Origin: Myxococcus sp. RHSTA-1-4
GTDB taxonomy: Bacteria; Myxococcota; Myxococcia; Myxococcales; Myxococcaceae
Direction of reading: 5' to 3'
DNA length: 64,000 nucleotides
Assembly: GCF_020037125.1 (NCBI RefSeq)
Contig: NZ_JAIQDG010000002.1
Span: 372,001 to 436,000 of the forward strand
Positions 35,098 through 42,878 of this stretch are shown here, piece after piece. The position numbers and the translations under genes are program-made. How positions within the stretch are numbered: the first letter of the stretch is position 1; the number at the start of each line of letters is the position of its first letter. The notes under the pieces were generated by a model that was not told the DNA's origin, did not search any database, and saw nothing but the letters and a program-made list of their open reading frames with translations.

Positions 35098-35556
35098 GTG
35101 GACTTTCACGAGTGGACGCGGGGCGACTTCATCATCAGCACGGACCGGGCCCGCGTGGACGTGGAGGTGGTGCACCGCTTCCTCCAGTCCTCGTACTGGG
35201 CGGCGGGCATTCCCCTGGAGCTGGTGCGCCGCGCGGTGGAGAACTCGCTGCCGTTCGGCCTCTACCGGCTCGGCACGGGGGAGCAGGTGGGCTTCGCCCG
35301 GGTGGTGACGGACTTCGCCACCTTCGCGTACCTGGCGGACGTGTTCATCGCGGAGGCGGTGCGCGGCCAGGGCCTGGGCAGGTGGCTGGTGGAGACGCTC
35401 GTCGGCCACCCGGAGCTGCAAGGGCTGCGGCGGTGGCTGCTCGCCACGCGTGACGCGCACTCGCTCTATGCCCAGCAGGGCTTCACGCCGCTGAAGGCGC
35501 CCGAGCGCTTCATGGAGAAGTGGGACCCGGAGGTCTACCGGCGCGGCTCGCGCTGA
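35098..35556 (+). CDS. GNAT-family N-acetyltransferase
   Basis: 152 residues from a GTG at 35098 with GGAGG 6 nt before it. The acetyl-CoA site is clear: VFIAEAVRGQGLGRWLVETLV contains the R-x-x-G-x-G/A motif, preceded by FARVVTDFATFAYLADV. The N-terminal WAAGIPLELVRRAVENSLPFGLY is typical of a common soluble subgroup. It follows the sugar-1-phosphate transferase by 15 bp and is probably co-transcribed. It might acetylate an amino-sugar precursor, although this subgroup is not known for that and the acceptor is open. Confidence 0.85.
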   Translation: MDFHEWTRGDFIISTDRARVDVEVVHRFLQSSYWAAGIPLELVRRAVENSLPFGLYRLGTGEQVGFARVVTDFATFAYLADVFIAEAVRGQGLGRWLVETLVGHPELQGLRRWLLATRDAHSLYAQQGFTPLKAPERFMEKWDPEVYRRGSR

Positions 35557-35583
35557 GGCGCGCGCGCTTCCGGTGCCGCGAGC

Positions 35584-35612
35584 CCGGGCCGCGGCGAGGT
35601 GCCACGGCCCGG
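35584..35612. terminator. Bidirectional hairpin terminator between convergent genes
   Basis: An 11-bp stem (CCGGGCCGCGG / CCACGGCCCGG, one mismatch) with a 7-nt loop lies between the GNAT stop (35556) and the protease stop (35640). Its 5' arm shares about 18 bases with the sequence after the GT39 stop near 31108. Confidence 0.6.
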
Positions 35613-35639
35613 ACCCGGCGGCTCACCGCTCCGGTGGGG

Positions 35640-37574
35640 CTACTGGATGCTCCACACCACGGTGCCGCTGCAAGAGTTGCTGCTGTAGCAGCCGGCGCGG
35701 ATCTGCAGCGTGCCGGTGGCCGTCGCCGTGTACGTCAGGCTGGAGCCCACGCCGCTGCACGCGTCGTCGTTGGCGGCCGCCTGCGTGGCGCCGTTGAAGA
35801 GGCGCAGGTACGTGTCACCGGTGAACGAGGCGCCCGTCAGGCCGCAGGTGGCCACGGTGATGCTCTGCCCCGCGGTGATGCTGACGTCCCGGTTGGTGGT
35901 GTTCTGCTGCGCGCTGTTGGTGTTGCTGGCGCTGAAGGTGAACGAGCCACCGGTGGGCGGCGGAGGCGGGGTGCCGTTGGTGATTTCCCACACCACGGTG
36001 CCGCCGCAGCTCCCGCTGGAGTAGCAGCCGGCGCGGACCTCGAAGTCGCCGCTGGTGGTGGCCGTGTAGGTGATGCTGGAGCCGCGGCCGCCGCAGGCGT
36101 CGTCGTTGGAGGCCACCTCGACGGCGGAGGGGCTGAACAGGCGCAGCCAGGTGTCACCGGTGAGGGTGGTGCCCGTCAGGCCGCAGGTGGCCACGGTGAG
36201 CTTCTGGCCGGCGGTGAGGGCAATCTTCTTGTTGGTGGTGTTCTGCTGCGCGCTGTTGGTGTTGCTGGCCGTGTAGGTGAAGGAGTTGGCCGGAGGCGGG
36301 GGCGGCGGCGGAGGCGGCTCGCCGGTGCCATTGGGGTTCGGGCAGCCGGCGGCGGGCAGGGCACACGTGGGCAGGCTGGTGCCCAGGTGGCTGATGACGG
36401 CCTGGATGGGCACGCCGCGGTTGGGGCAGTTGGCACAGTGGTGCAGCGCCACCACCAGGTTGTCGCCGTGGCCGATGACGGGCGAGCCCGACGAGCCGCC
36501 CTGCGTGTCCGCGAAGTAGCCCACGTCGTTGGGGCCACCCGTCTGGCAGGAGGCCTCCGTCAGGCTGTAGACCTCGGCGAAGCCGGACTGGTCCCGGCTG
36601 TCCGTGGACGTGACGGCGATCTTCTTGCCGTAGCCGGCCGGGTGCTGCGGGATGAAGATGCGCTCGTCCACCACGGCGCCGGTGGAGCGCAGCTGCAGGT
36701 AGCCGTAGGTGGCGGTCGGGTTCTGCGACAGCTGCACCAGCGCGTAGTCACGCGGGGCGTCCACCGCCACCAGCGTGCCGCCGGCGATGACGTTGCCCGG
36801 GCAGCCGAACCAGCTCGCGCAGCTCGTGGTGCAGGTCGCGCCCTCGGCCATGAACTCGAAGTTGGTGTTCGCCGCGTCGCTGGCGGTGCCGATGCAGTGC
36901 TGGTTCGTCATCAGGTGGCCCTGGCTGCCCACGAGCCAGCCGGTGCACGCGCCGGAGCCGTTGATGAGCAGGCGCGCCACCGGACGGGCGCGGCCGTAGA
37001 TGGCGGGGTCGCTGGAGGCGTAGCAGGGCGCCCAGCCGGAGTCGTCCGCGCCGCACAGGGCCTCGTTGAAGCTGGCGAAGCCCATCTCCTGGTTGGAGAA
37101 GCCGCGGGCGTACCGGTCGATGGAGTAGCCGTGCTTGTTGAGGATGCCGCGCCGGCCGGAGTTGTCCCGGCTGTGCAGCTCGATGATGGCCGTGTCGCCG
37201 GGGATGTGGATGGCCCAGAAGCCGTCGCGGGCGGCGGGGTGCGAGTTGTCGTAGCTCCACGAGCGCGAGCCGTCCGGCGAGCGCACCACGACGAAGTCTC
37301 CGTCCTCCAGGTCCAGCCGCTCGAAGTGCGGGGCGATGTAGGCAGCGCCGGGGTGGTTGATGACGTCGGAGTGCACGGGGCCGCTCTCCGAGCGCAGCTC
37401 CGTGGTGGCGTACGGGTGCGCCGTCTCGAAGCGCCGGAAGACGTCCTCGCCGACCTTGGTGGGCCCCTGCGAGGCGGCGGAGGGCTCCGCCTTGCATACG
37501 GGCGCCGAGGCCAGCGCGGCCGGCGCCGCCAGGGACAGCGCTGCGGCGAGACATGCGAGCTGGATGCGTTTCAT
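35640..37574 (-). CDS. Secreted trypsin-like serine protease with two C-terminal beta domains
   Basis: 644 residues from the ATG at 37574 (GGAG upstream). A Sec signal peptide (about 1-23, cleavage after ALAS-A) and a propeptide-like region (to about 195) precede the protease domain. The triad is visible: His226 in TNQHC, Asp276 in PRDYALV and Ser362 in GGSSGSP, with several disulphide-capable Cys. A poly-Pro linker leads to two domains of about 100 residues, each starting SFT(Y/F)xASNTNSAQQNTTN and containing ATCGLTG, NDDAC and RAGCYSS; these resemble PPC-type domains. The duplicated domains probably bind substrate or the cell surface. The gene diverges from the MshEN gene. Confidence 0.9.
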   Translation of the reverse strand: MKRIQLACLAAALSLAAPAALASAPVCKAEPSAASQGPTKVGEDVFRRFETAHPYATTELRSESGPVHSDVINHPGAAYIAPHFERLDLEDGDFVVVRSPDGSRSWSYDNSHPAARDGFWAIHIPGDTAIIELHSRDNSGRRGILNKHGYSIDRYARGFSNQEMGFASFNEALCGADDSGWAPCYASSDPAIYGRARPVARLLINGSGACTGWLVGSQGHLMTNQHCIGTASDAANTNFEFMAEGATCTTSCASWFGCPGNVIAGGTLVAVDAPRDYALVQLSQNPTATYGYLQLRSTGAVVDERIFIPQHPAGYGKKIAVTSTDSRDQSGFAEVYSLTEASCQTGGPNDVGYFADTQGGSSGSPVIGHGDNLVVALHHCANCPNRGVPIQAVISHLGTSLPTCALPAAGCPNPNGTGEPPPPPPPPPANSFTYTASNTNSAQQNTTNKKIALTAGQKLTVATCGLTGTTLTGDTWLRLFSPSAVEVASNDDACGGRGSSITYTATTSGDFEVRAGCYSSGSCGGTVVWEITNGTPPPPPTGGSFTFSASNTNSAQQNTTNRDVSITAGQSITVATCGLTGASFTGDTYLRLFNGATQAAANDDACSGVGSSLTYTATATGTLQIRAGCYSSNSCSGTVVWSIQ

Positions 37575-37664
37575 CGGGTCTCCTGCGGGATGAGGACTTC
37601 ACAGCCTTGGGCTGCACTCCCAGTTATACTTGGCATCCCCGACATCCCGTTATTGGTTTGTTGT

Positions 37665-37681
37665 TTATTGTGTTGCAATAA
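37665..37681. promoter_or_regulatory. AT-rich inverted repeat TTATTG-N5-CAATAA between divergent genes
   Basis: Perfect 6-bp arms in an AT-rich island (about 37620-37690) inside the 354-bp gap between the protease and the MshEN protein. A possible protease -10, TATAAC on the minus strand, overlaps 37624-37629. It could be an operator serving one or both genes. Nothing else is evident in the gap. Confidence 0.35.
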
Positions 37682-37928
37682 GTGCATGGCTCCGGTGGCT
37701 CTTTCGTCTCACTGCCCCCGGGGGCAGGTAGGTGGGGAGGCGGGGTTCGGGCCTGCGTGATGCGTCACGCGCGGTGCGGCAGGGCAGGCAGGCATGCACG
37801 CTGTTTCACGCGGAGCGGTTGTTTCCGCCGGGTGGGGGGCCGCCCAGGGTGCGGGCGTGCGGAAAGAAGCGCCGGGTGCGGGGCGACACGGGGTGCTCGG
37901 GCGCGAAGCCGTCTACAATCCGAGGGGC

Positions 37929-40900
37929 ATGGCCGAAAAGCTTGGAGCGATCCTGGTCCGCAAGGGCCTCATCACGCAGGCGCAGCTCGACGAGGCCCTC
38001 AAGGCCCAGCTCATCTACGGTGGGCGGTTGGGCACCAACCTCGTCGAACTGGACATCCTCGACATCGACACACTGGCCATGGTGCTGGGGGAGCAGTCTC
38101 GCTACCCGGTGGCCCAGGAAGCGGACTTCGAGGCGGTTCCGGATGCGACGCTGGCGTTGTTGCCGGCCGCGCTGGCGGAGAAGCACCTCGCCTTCCCGCT
38201 GGGGCAGGAGGGACGGCGGCTCAAGGTGGCGATGGTGAACCCGCAGGAGCTGCGGGACACGGATGCGCTCAGCTTCGCGACCGGGTTGCGCATCGTCCCG
38301 TATGTCGCGCCCGAGCTGCGCGTGTATCACTTCCTGGCGAAGCGCTACGACATCAAGCGGGAGGCGCGGTACATCCGGCTGGAGCCCGGAAGGCGTCCGG
38401 CTCCGGTCCAGGCCATGGCGGTTCCCGCGGGCGCCGCGCGAGCACCGGCGGCGGCGCCCGCCGTGCCTCCCGCGCCCGTGCGTCCCGCCCCGGACGCCGG
38501 GGGAATGTTCGGCGGGCTCGCGCCGGGCCAGTTCCTCAGTGACGATTCGGACGACGAAGGCACCGATACGGGCACGGCACCGCCCGCGAATGTGCTGCCT
38601 CCGCCCGCGCCGCCGCAGCTCGCCGCCATGGACGCGTCGCGAGGCGCGCAGGTGCCCGGGGCCACGAGGCCCGCGGCTCCACCCCGGCTCGCGCCCGCCG
38701 TGGCGGAGCCGCCCCGGCTTGCCCCTCCCGTCCAGGCGGAGGAAATCGACGTGCTGGAGGCGGACGTGCTGGAGGAGGTCCCGGTGGTCACGGGCGTCGG
38801 CTCCGAGCCTCCGGTGTTGGGGGCCGTCGGGGAGCGCGTGCCCGTGGGAGGGCGTCCCGGCTCACCGCCTCGCCTCACGCCGACGGAGATGCCGCGTGTG
38901 GCGGTGCCTCCGCAGCTGGCTTCCACCGAGGGGGCTCGGGCCATGCCGCCGCAGCTCGGGCAGGCGCAGGCCGCGCCGCCACGGCTGGCCGCTTCGGTTC
39001 CGGCGGAGGCGCCGGTGCCCACGGGCGGCGCGCAGCCGCCGGGCATGGTGGCGCGTCAGGCTGGAGGTCCGGGCGCGATGCCGCCGCAGCCTCCGGTGAT
39101 GAATCGGGCCCCGCAGGCTCCGGGCATGGCCACCGCGCCGACGCCGCCGCCCGTGATGGGGCAGTCCCGTCCCATGCCGCCGCAGGGTGGGCCCGCCGGG
39201 GCGGAAGGGCCGCAGGGACCTGCCGCGTCCATGCCGCCGGGGATGATGGCGAGACCTGCCCCGGCGCAGGCGATGGCGGGGGCCGCCGCGGTGCCGCCCG
39301 GAATGATGGGCGCCTCGGGGGCACGGCCTCCTTCGGCGACGGGAATCCCCACTGTGCCGGGGCCTCAGGGGGCTGTTCCGCCGGGCATGGCGCGTCCGCC
39401 GACGCCGCCGCCGGGTGCCGCGCAGCCGCAACCCATGCCGCCGCAGGGCGCTGCGCCGCGGCCTCCTGCTGGAGCGCCGCAGCCTCCGGCGATGGCGCGG
39501 CCCATGCCTCCGCAGGCAGCGGCGCCACAACCTCCCGGCATGGCTCCCAGGGGCATGTCGCCCACGATGGCGCAGGGTGGGGCGATGGCTGCTCACGCCG
39601 GGGGCGCGGTGCCTGCGCAGGCGCCCGCGAACGCGCCCATGGCGACTCCGTCCGGGGCAATGCCTGCTCATGCGGCCGGAGCTGTCTCCTCGCATGCGCC
39701 CGCGAACGCGCCCATGGCGACTCCGTCCGGGGCGATGCCTGCACATGCGGCTGGGGCTGTCCCGCCGCAGGCTCCCGCGCACCCGGCCACGCCCCCTCCG
39801 TCCGGAGGGATGCCTGCTCAGGCGTCCGGGCCTGTACCTCCGCAGCCATTGGCGAATCCGGCCGCGGTGTCGCCTCAGGGAGCGAGGCCCCCGCAGCAGC
39901 CGGGAGCGCCGTCGGGGCCCATGCCCGCGAACGCGCCCATGACGCCTCCGCCGGGAGCGATGTCTCAGGGGGCCCGTCCCCCCGCGATGCCGGGGGCTCC
40001 CATGCCTCCGGGCGCCGCGAGGCCGCAGATGCCGCCGGGACAGATGATGCCTGCGGGCGCGGGTGGTCCGCCCATGCCAGGCCAGGCGAGGCCCATGGCG
40101 CCGGGCATGATGCCGGGCGCTCCGGTGCCTCCGGGCGCCCCGATGGGCGCGCAGCCGGGAATGCCTCCCCGCCAGGGGCCGCCTCCGGGCGGGCCGATTC
40201 CCCCTGCCGGTGCTCGCGGGCCCGGCATGCCTCCGGGGATGCATGGCCCGGGAATGCCGCAGGGCGGTCCGCCCATGCCCGCGCGTCCGTCGCAGTCCGT
40301 TCCCGCGGTGGGCATGGCACCTGCCGCGCAGCCTCGGCCCGGAGAGGCCCCGCAGGCCCGTGTGTCCGGTCCTCCGATGGCGGCGCCTCCGGGGATGTCC
40401 CAGGTTCCGCCGGGGATGTCGCCCGCGGCTTTGAGGCCTCACGGCCATGCGCCGTCGACCCCGTCCCAGGCCGTTCCGGTTCCAGCGCAGCCACCTGCTC
40501 CCGCTTCGGAGGCGCAGGCACCGTCGTCCAGCGTGGACCTCGCCGCCCCCGTACTGTCCCTTGCGACCGGGGACGTGGCGGAGCCAACGCATGTCACGGG
40601 CGACCAGCGCCCGGGCCAGTCGCATCCCGCGGAGGCGGGTACTGCGCCGGTGCTCGAGGCCGGGAAGGACGCTGTCGTCGAGCAGGCAGCGCCCCACCGT
40701 GACGAGTCCAGCCCGGTTGCGGGGACTGCGCCGGTGCTCGAGGCCGGGAAGGACGCTGTCGTCGAGCAGGCAGAGCCCCACCGTGACGAGTCCAGCCCGG
40801 TTGGGAGTACTGCGCCGGTGCTCGAGGCCGGGAAGGACGCTGTCGTCGAGCAGGCAGAGCCCCACCGTGACGAGGCCAGCCCGGTTGGGCCGTCGGACGC

Positions 40901-42764
40901 CGGAACCCCCGGCACCGCGCGCACGGAACCGGAGGCAGCGGCTCCCACCGGCGAACAGCCGCACGCGTTGAACGCCGAGTCCGCCTCCGCGCCCCTCACA
41001 CCAGCGGTAGAGGTTCTCGAGGCCAGCGCCGAGCCCGTGATGACGAACCCGGCGGGGCAGGGGGCTGAATCCTCTGCCACCGAGACCGCGCCCGTCGCGA
41101 TGGACGCGGAATCGTCTGCCCGGACGGACTCGGGGGCCGACACCGATGCTGCCTCCGTGACGACTCGGATGGCAGTCCTCGACATAGCGGTCGAGCCCGC
41201 CAGCGTGACCGAGGATGCGGCGCCGGTGTTGCCGGATGCCATGAATCCAGCGGCCGTCACTCAGGGCGAGCCACGTGAAGAGCTCGCGACTGTCGACCTG
41301 TCCGCGGAGCCGAGCGAGCAACTCGACGTCGCCGCGGACAGCGAGCCACGGATGGAGACAGAGCGGACCACGGTCTACGGCTTCGCTCTGCCCGCGGATG
41401 AGCCTGGCGAGGACGACCCCAGTCTCTCCACGGAGTCGGGCACTTCGGTCGAGGCAGGTGCTCCAGCATCCGTGCTGGTTCTGGACGCGGAGGTTCTCGG
41501 CGAAGCGCAGGCCGAAGCCGCACCGTCGCTCCAGGCGGGGGCTGATGCGGACAGCTTGGCGTCCACCTCCGACGCAGGTACGCCGCCAGCCGATGCGCAG
41601 CCGGTGATGCAGCAGGGCGAAGGACTCTCGGACTCCCGTGCCACCGCGGAGGCCGAGCCCTCCTCTTCCGAGCACCCCGCTGCGACGGGTGCCGAGGGAG
41701 CGCCCCAGCCGGACACGACGCCCCCTCCATCGGTCGTTGCCGCCTCCGAGGACGCAGTCACGGCCCGCGCTGCCGCGGAGCCCGGGTCCACCTCCGAGAG
41801 CACCGCTCAGGACTCCGCGCCCGCCGCCACGCTCGGCGCGGACGCGGCGTCCGTGTCTGTCGCCGCGAGTCCCGTGCAGGCCTCGGCCCAGGAGTCCGAG
41901 CCCACCTCCGACACCGCCACTCCAGAGGCGCCGGAGCCGGAGCAGGCCGCTCCGCGAGCCCCCATCGAGCTCGACGACCTTCCCGCCTCCTCCGGCGACA
42001 CGATGGAGCTCGCGTCGACGTGGGAGTTCGTGGGCTGGCAGGGCCACGAGGGCAATGGGACCATCGGCCACACCGCGGAGACGACCTGGGCGGATCGGGC
42101 CGTGGACCTCGACGGGCCGGCCGTCGCCGCCGTGCCAGCGGAGCCTCCGGCGTCCGAGGTGCCACTGGCCTCGGCGTGGGACTTCATCCAGCAGCCCTGG
42201 CAGCCTCCGGCGGGGCCCTCCGAGCTCGTCACCTCGCTCCTGGCCGCGGCCAGCGCTTCCACGGAGACGCCGTCCGGCGGGCCGTCGGTGACGGCGGAGC
42301 AGGTGCTCTCGGCGCTGGACGCCGTGGGGACGCAGGGCACGCTCGGCAAGGTGCTGCTCGCGTACTGCGCGGGACGCTTCCGGCGCGCGTTCCTGCTCGG
42401 CGAGAGCCTCGGCCTCGCGCGGGTGGGGCACGCCTGGGGCCCGGGCAGTGACAGCCCGGCGGTGTCCGCGCTCAAGGTCGATCTCGAGGCCCCGTCGCTC
42501 CTCACCACGGCGATGGCGGGCACCGGCCCGAGCGTCTTCAACGCTCCGAGCTGCGCACAGGACGAGGCCATCTTCTCCGCGCTCGGCGAGACCTCCTCGC
42601 GGTTGCTGGTCGTCGCCCTCCGGAGCCGGGGCCGTCCCGTCGCCTTCGTCGTGGCGGACTCCGGCTCGGAGCCCGTCGACAGCGCGCTCCTCGAGGACCT
42701 CGCCCGCGTCGTCGACAAGGCGTCCGAAGCCTACGACCGCCTCCCCGCGTACCGGGGCGAATGA
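37929..42764 (+). CDS. Giant protein: N-terminal MshEN (GspE_N-like) domain, long Pro/Met/Ala linker, C-terminal GAF-like domain
   Basis: 1611 residues from the ATG at 37929 (GAGGGG just before). Residues 1-150 match the MshEN/GspE-N domain of type II secretion and type IV pilus ATPases: LGAILVRKGLITQAQLDEALKAQ, a second helical half, then LGQEGRRLKVAMVNPQEL, but no ATPase follows. Residues about 165-870 are low-complexity Pro/Met/Ala/Gly/Gln with 25-residue repeats. Residues about 903-987 are three 28-residue repeats. An acidic region runs to about 1400. The last 180 residues look globular (VLSALDAVGTQGTLGKVLLAYCAG, RLLVVALRSRGRPVAFVVAD) and resemble a GAF fold. MshEN domains can bind c-di-GMP. 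The role is unknown. Confidence 0.75.
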   Translation: MAEKLGAILVRKGLITQAQLDEALKAQLIYGGRLGTNLVELDILDIDTLAMVLGEQSRYPVAQEADFEAVPDATLALLPAALAEKHLAFPLGQEGRRLKVAMVNPQELRDTDALSFATGLRIVPYVAPELRVYHFLAKRYDIKREARYIRLEPGRRPAPVQAMAVPAGAARAPAAAPAVPPAPVRPAPDAGGMFGGLAPGQFLSDDSDDEGTDTGTAPPANVLPPPAPPQLAAMDASRGAQVPGATRPAAPPRLAPAVAEPPRLAPPVQAEEIDVLEADVLEEVPVVTGVGSEPPVLGAVGERVPVGGRPGSPPRLTPTEMPRVAVPPQLASTEGARAMPPQLGQAQAAPPRLAASVPAEAPVPTGGAQPPGMVARQAGGPGAMPPQPPVMNRAPQAPGMATAPTPPPVMGQSRPMPPQGGPAGAEGPQGPAASMPPGMMARPAPAQAMAGAAAVPPGMMGASGARPPSATGIPTVPGPQGAVPPGMARPPTPPPGAAQPQPMPPQGAAPRPPAGAPQPPAMARPMPPQAAAPQPPGMAPRGMSPTMAQGGAMAAHAGGAVPAQAPANAPMATPSGAMPAHAAGAVSSHAPANAPMATPSGAMPAHAAGAVPPQAPAHPATPPPSGGMPAQASGPVPPQPLANPAAVSPQGARPPQQPGAPSGPMPANAPMTPPPGAMSQGARPPAMPGAPMPPGAARPQMPPGQMMPAGAGGPPMPGQARPMAPGMMPGAPVPPGAPMGAQPGMPPRQGPPPGGPIPPAGARGPGMPPGMHGPGMPQGGPPMPARPSQSVPAVGMAPAAQPRPGEAPQARVSGPPMAAPPGMSQVPPGMSPAALRPHGHAPSTPSQAVPVPAQPPAPASEAQAPSSSVDLAAPVLSLATGDVAEPTHVTGDQRPGQSHPAEAGTAPVLEAGKDAVVEQAAPHRDESSPVAGTAPVLEAGKDAVVEQAEPHRDESSPVGSTAPVLEAGKDAVVEQAEPHRDEASPVGPSDAGTPGTARTEPEAAAPTGEQPHALNAESASAPLTPAVEVLEASAEPVMTNPAGQGAESSATETAPVAMDAESSARTDSGADTDAASVTTRMAVLDIAVEPASVTEDAAPVLPDAMNPAAVTQGEPREELATVDLSAEPSEQLDVAADSEPRMETERTTVYGFALPADEPGEDDPSLSTESGTSVEAGAPASVLVLDAEVLGEAQAEAAPSLQAGADADSLASTSDAGTPPADAQPVMQQGEGLSDSRATAEAEPSSSEHPAATGAEGAPQPDTTPPPSVVAASEDAVTARAAAEPGSTSESTAQDSAPAATLGADAASVSVAASPVQASAQESEPTSDTATPEAPEPEQAAPRAPIELDDLPASSGDTMELASTWEFVGWQGHEGNGTIGHTAETTWADRAVDLDGPAVAAVPAEPPASEVPLASAWDFIQQPWQPPAGPSELVTSLLAAASASTETPSGGPSVTAEQVLSALDAVGTQGTLGKVLLAYCAGRFRRAFLLGESLGLARVGHAWGPGSDSPAVSALKVDLEAPSLLTTAMAGTGPSVFNAPSCAQDEAIFSALGETSSRLLVVALRSRGRPVAFVVADSGSEPVDSALLEDLARVVDKASEAYDRLPAYRGE
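39621..39770 (+). repeat. 75-bp coding repeats in the proline-rich linker
   Basis: Two units with a 75-bp period (starting 39621 and 39696) encode APANAPMATPSGAMPAHAAG and are nearly identical over about 60 bp. More diverged units follow on the 3' side. Confidence 0.75.
40638..40889 (+). repeat. Three 84-bp tandem coding repeats
   Basis: Three consecutive 84-bp units encode TAPVLEAGKDAVVEQA then (A/E)PHRDE(S/A)SPV. They differ at only a few bases, so the array expanded recently and is a candidate for copy-number variation between strains. Confidence 0.9.
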
Positions 42765-42820
42765 CCCGGACCTCTCCTCGCCAGCGAACCCGCGACTCGA
42801 GGGGAGGGCAGAAACGCGGA

Positions 42821-42851
42821 AGGGCCCCGGAGCCAGTCTCTCCGGAGCCCT
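42821..42851. terminator. Hairpin terminator between the MshEN gene and nrdJ
   Basis: A 12-bp stem (AGGGCCCCGGAG / CTCCGGAGCCCT, one mismatch) with a 7-nt loop in the 114-bp gap between two convergent genes. It can serve both strands. Confidence 0.65.
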
Positions 42852-42878
42852 CCTCACTTCACGCGCGTCGCGCGAGGC

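Noticed and set aside
40638-40889. Tandem repeats that could suggest a CRISPR array.
   Set aside because: The units are contiguous, in frame and coding, with no spacers and no cas genes in the window.
38862-42857. A 1331-residue minus-strand open frame opposite the MshEN gene.
   Set aside because: It mirrors the low-complexity repeats of the plus-strand gene and has no start signal or domain.
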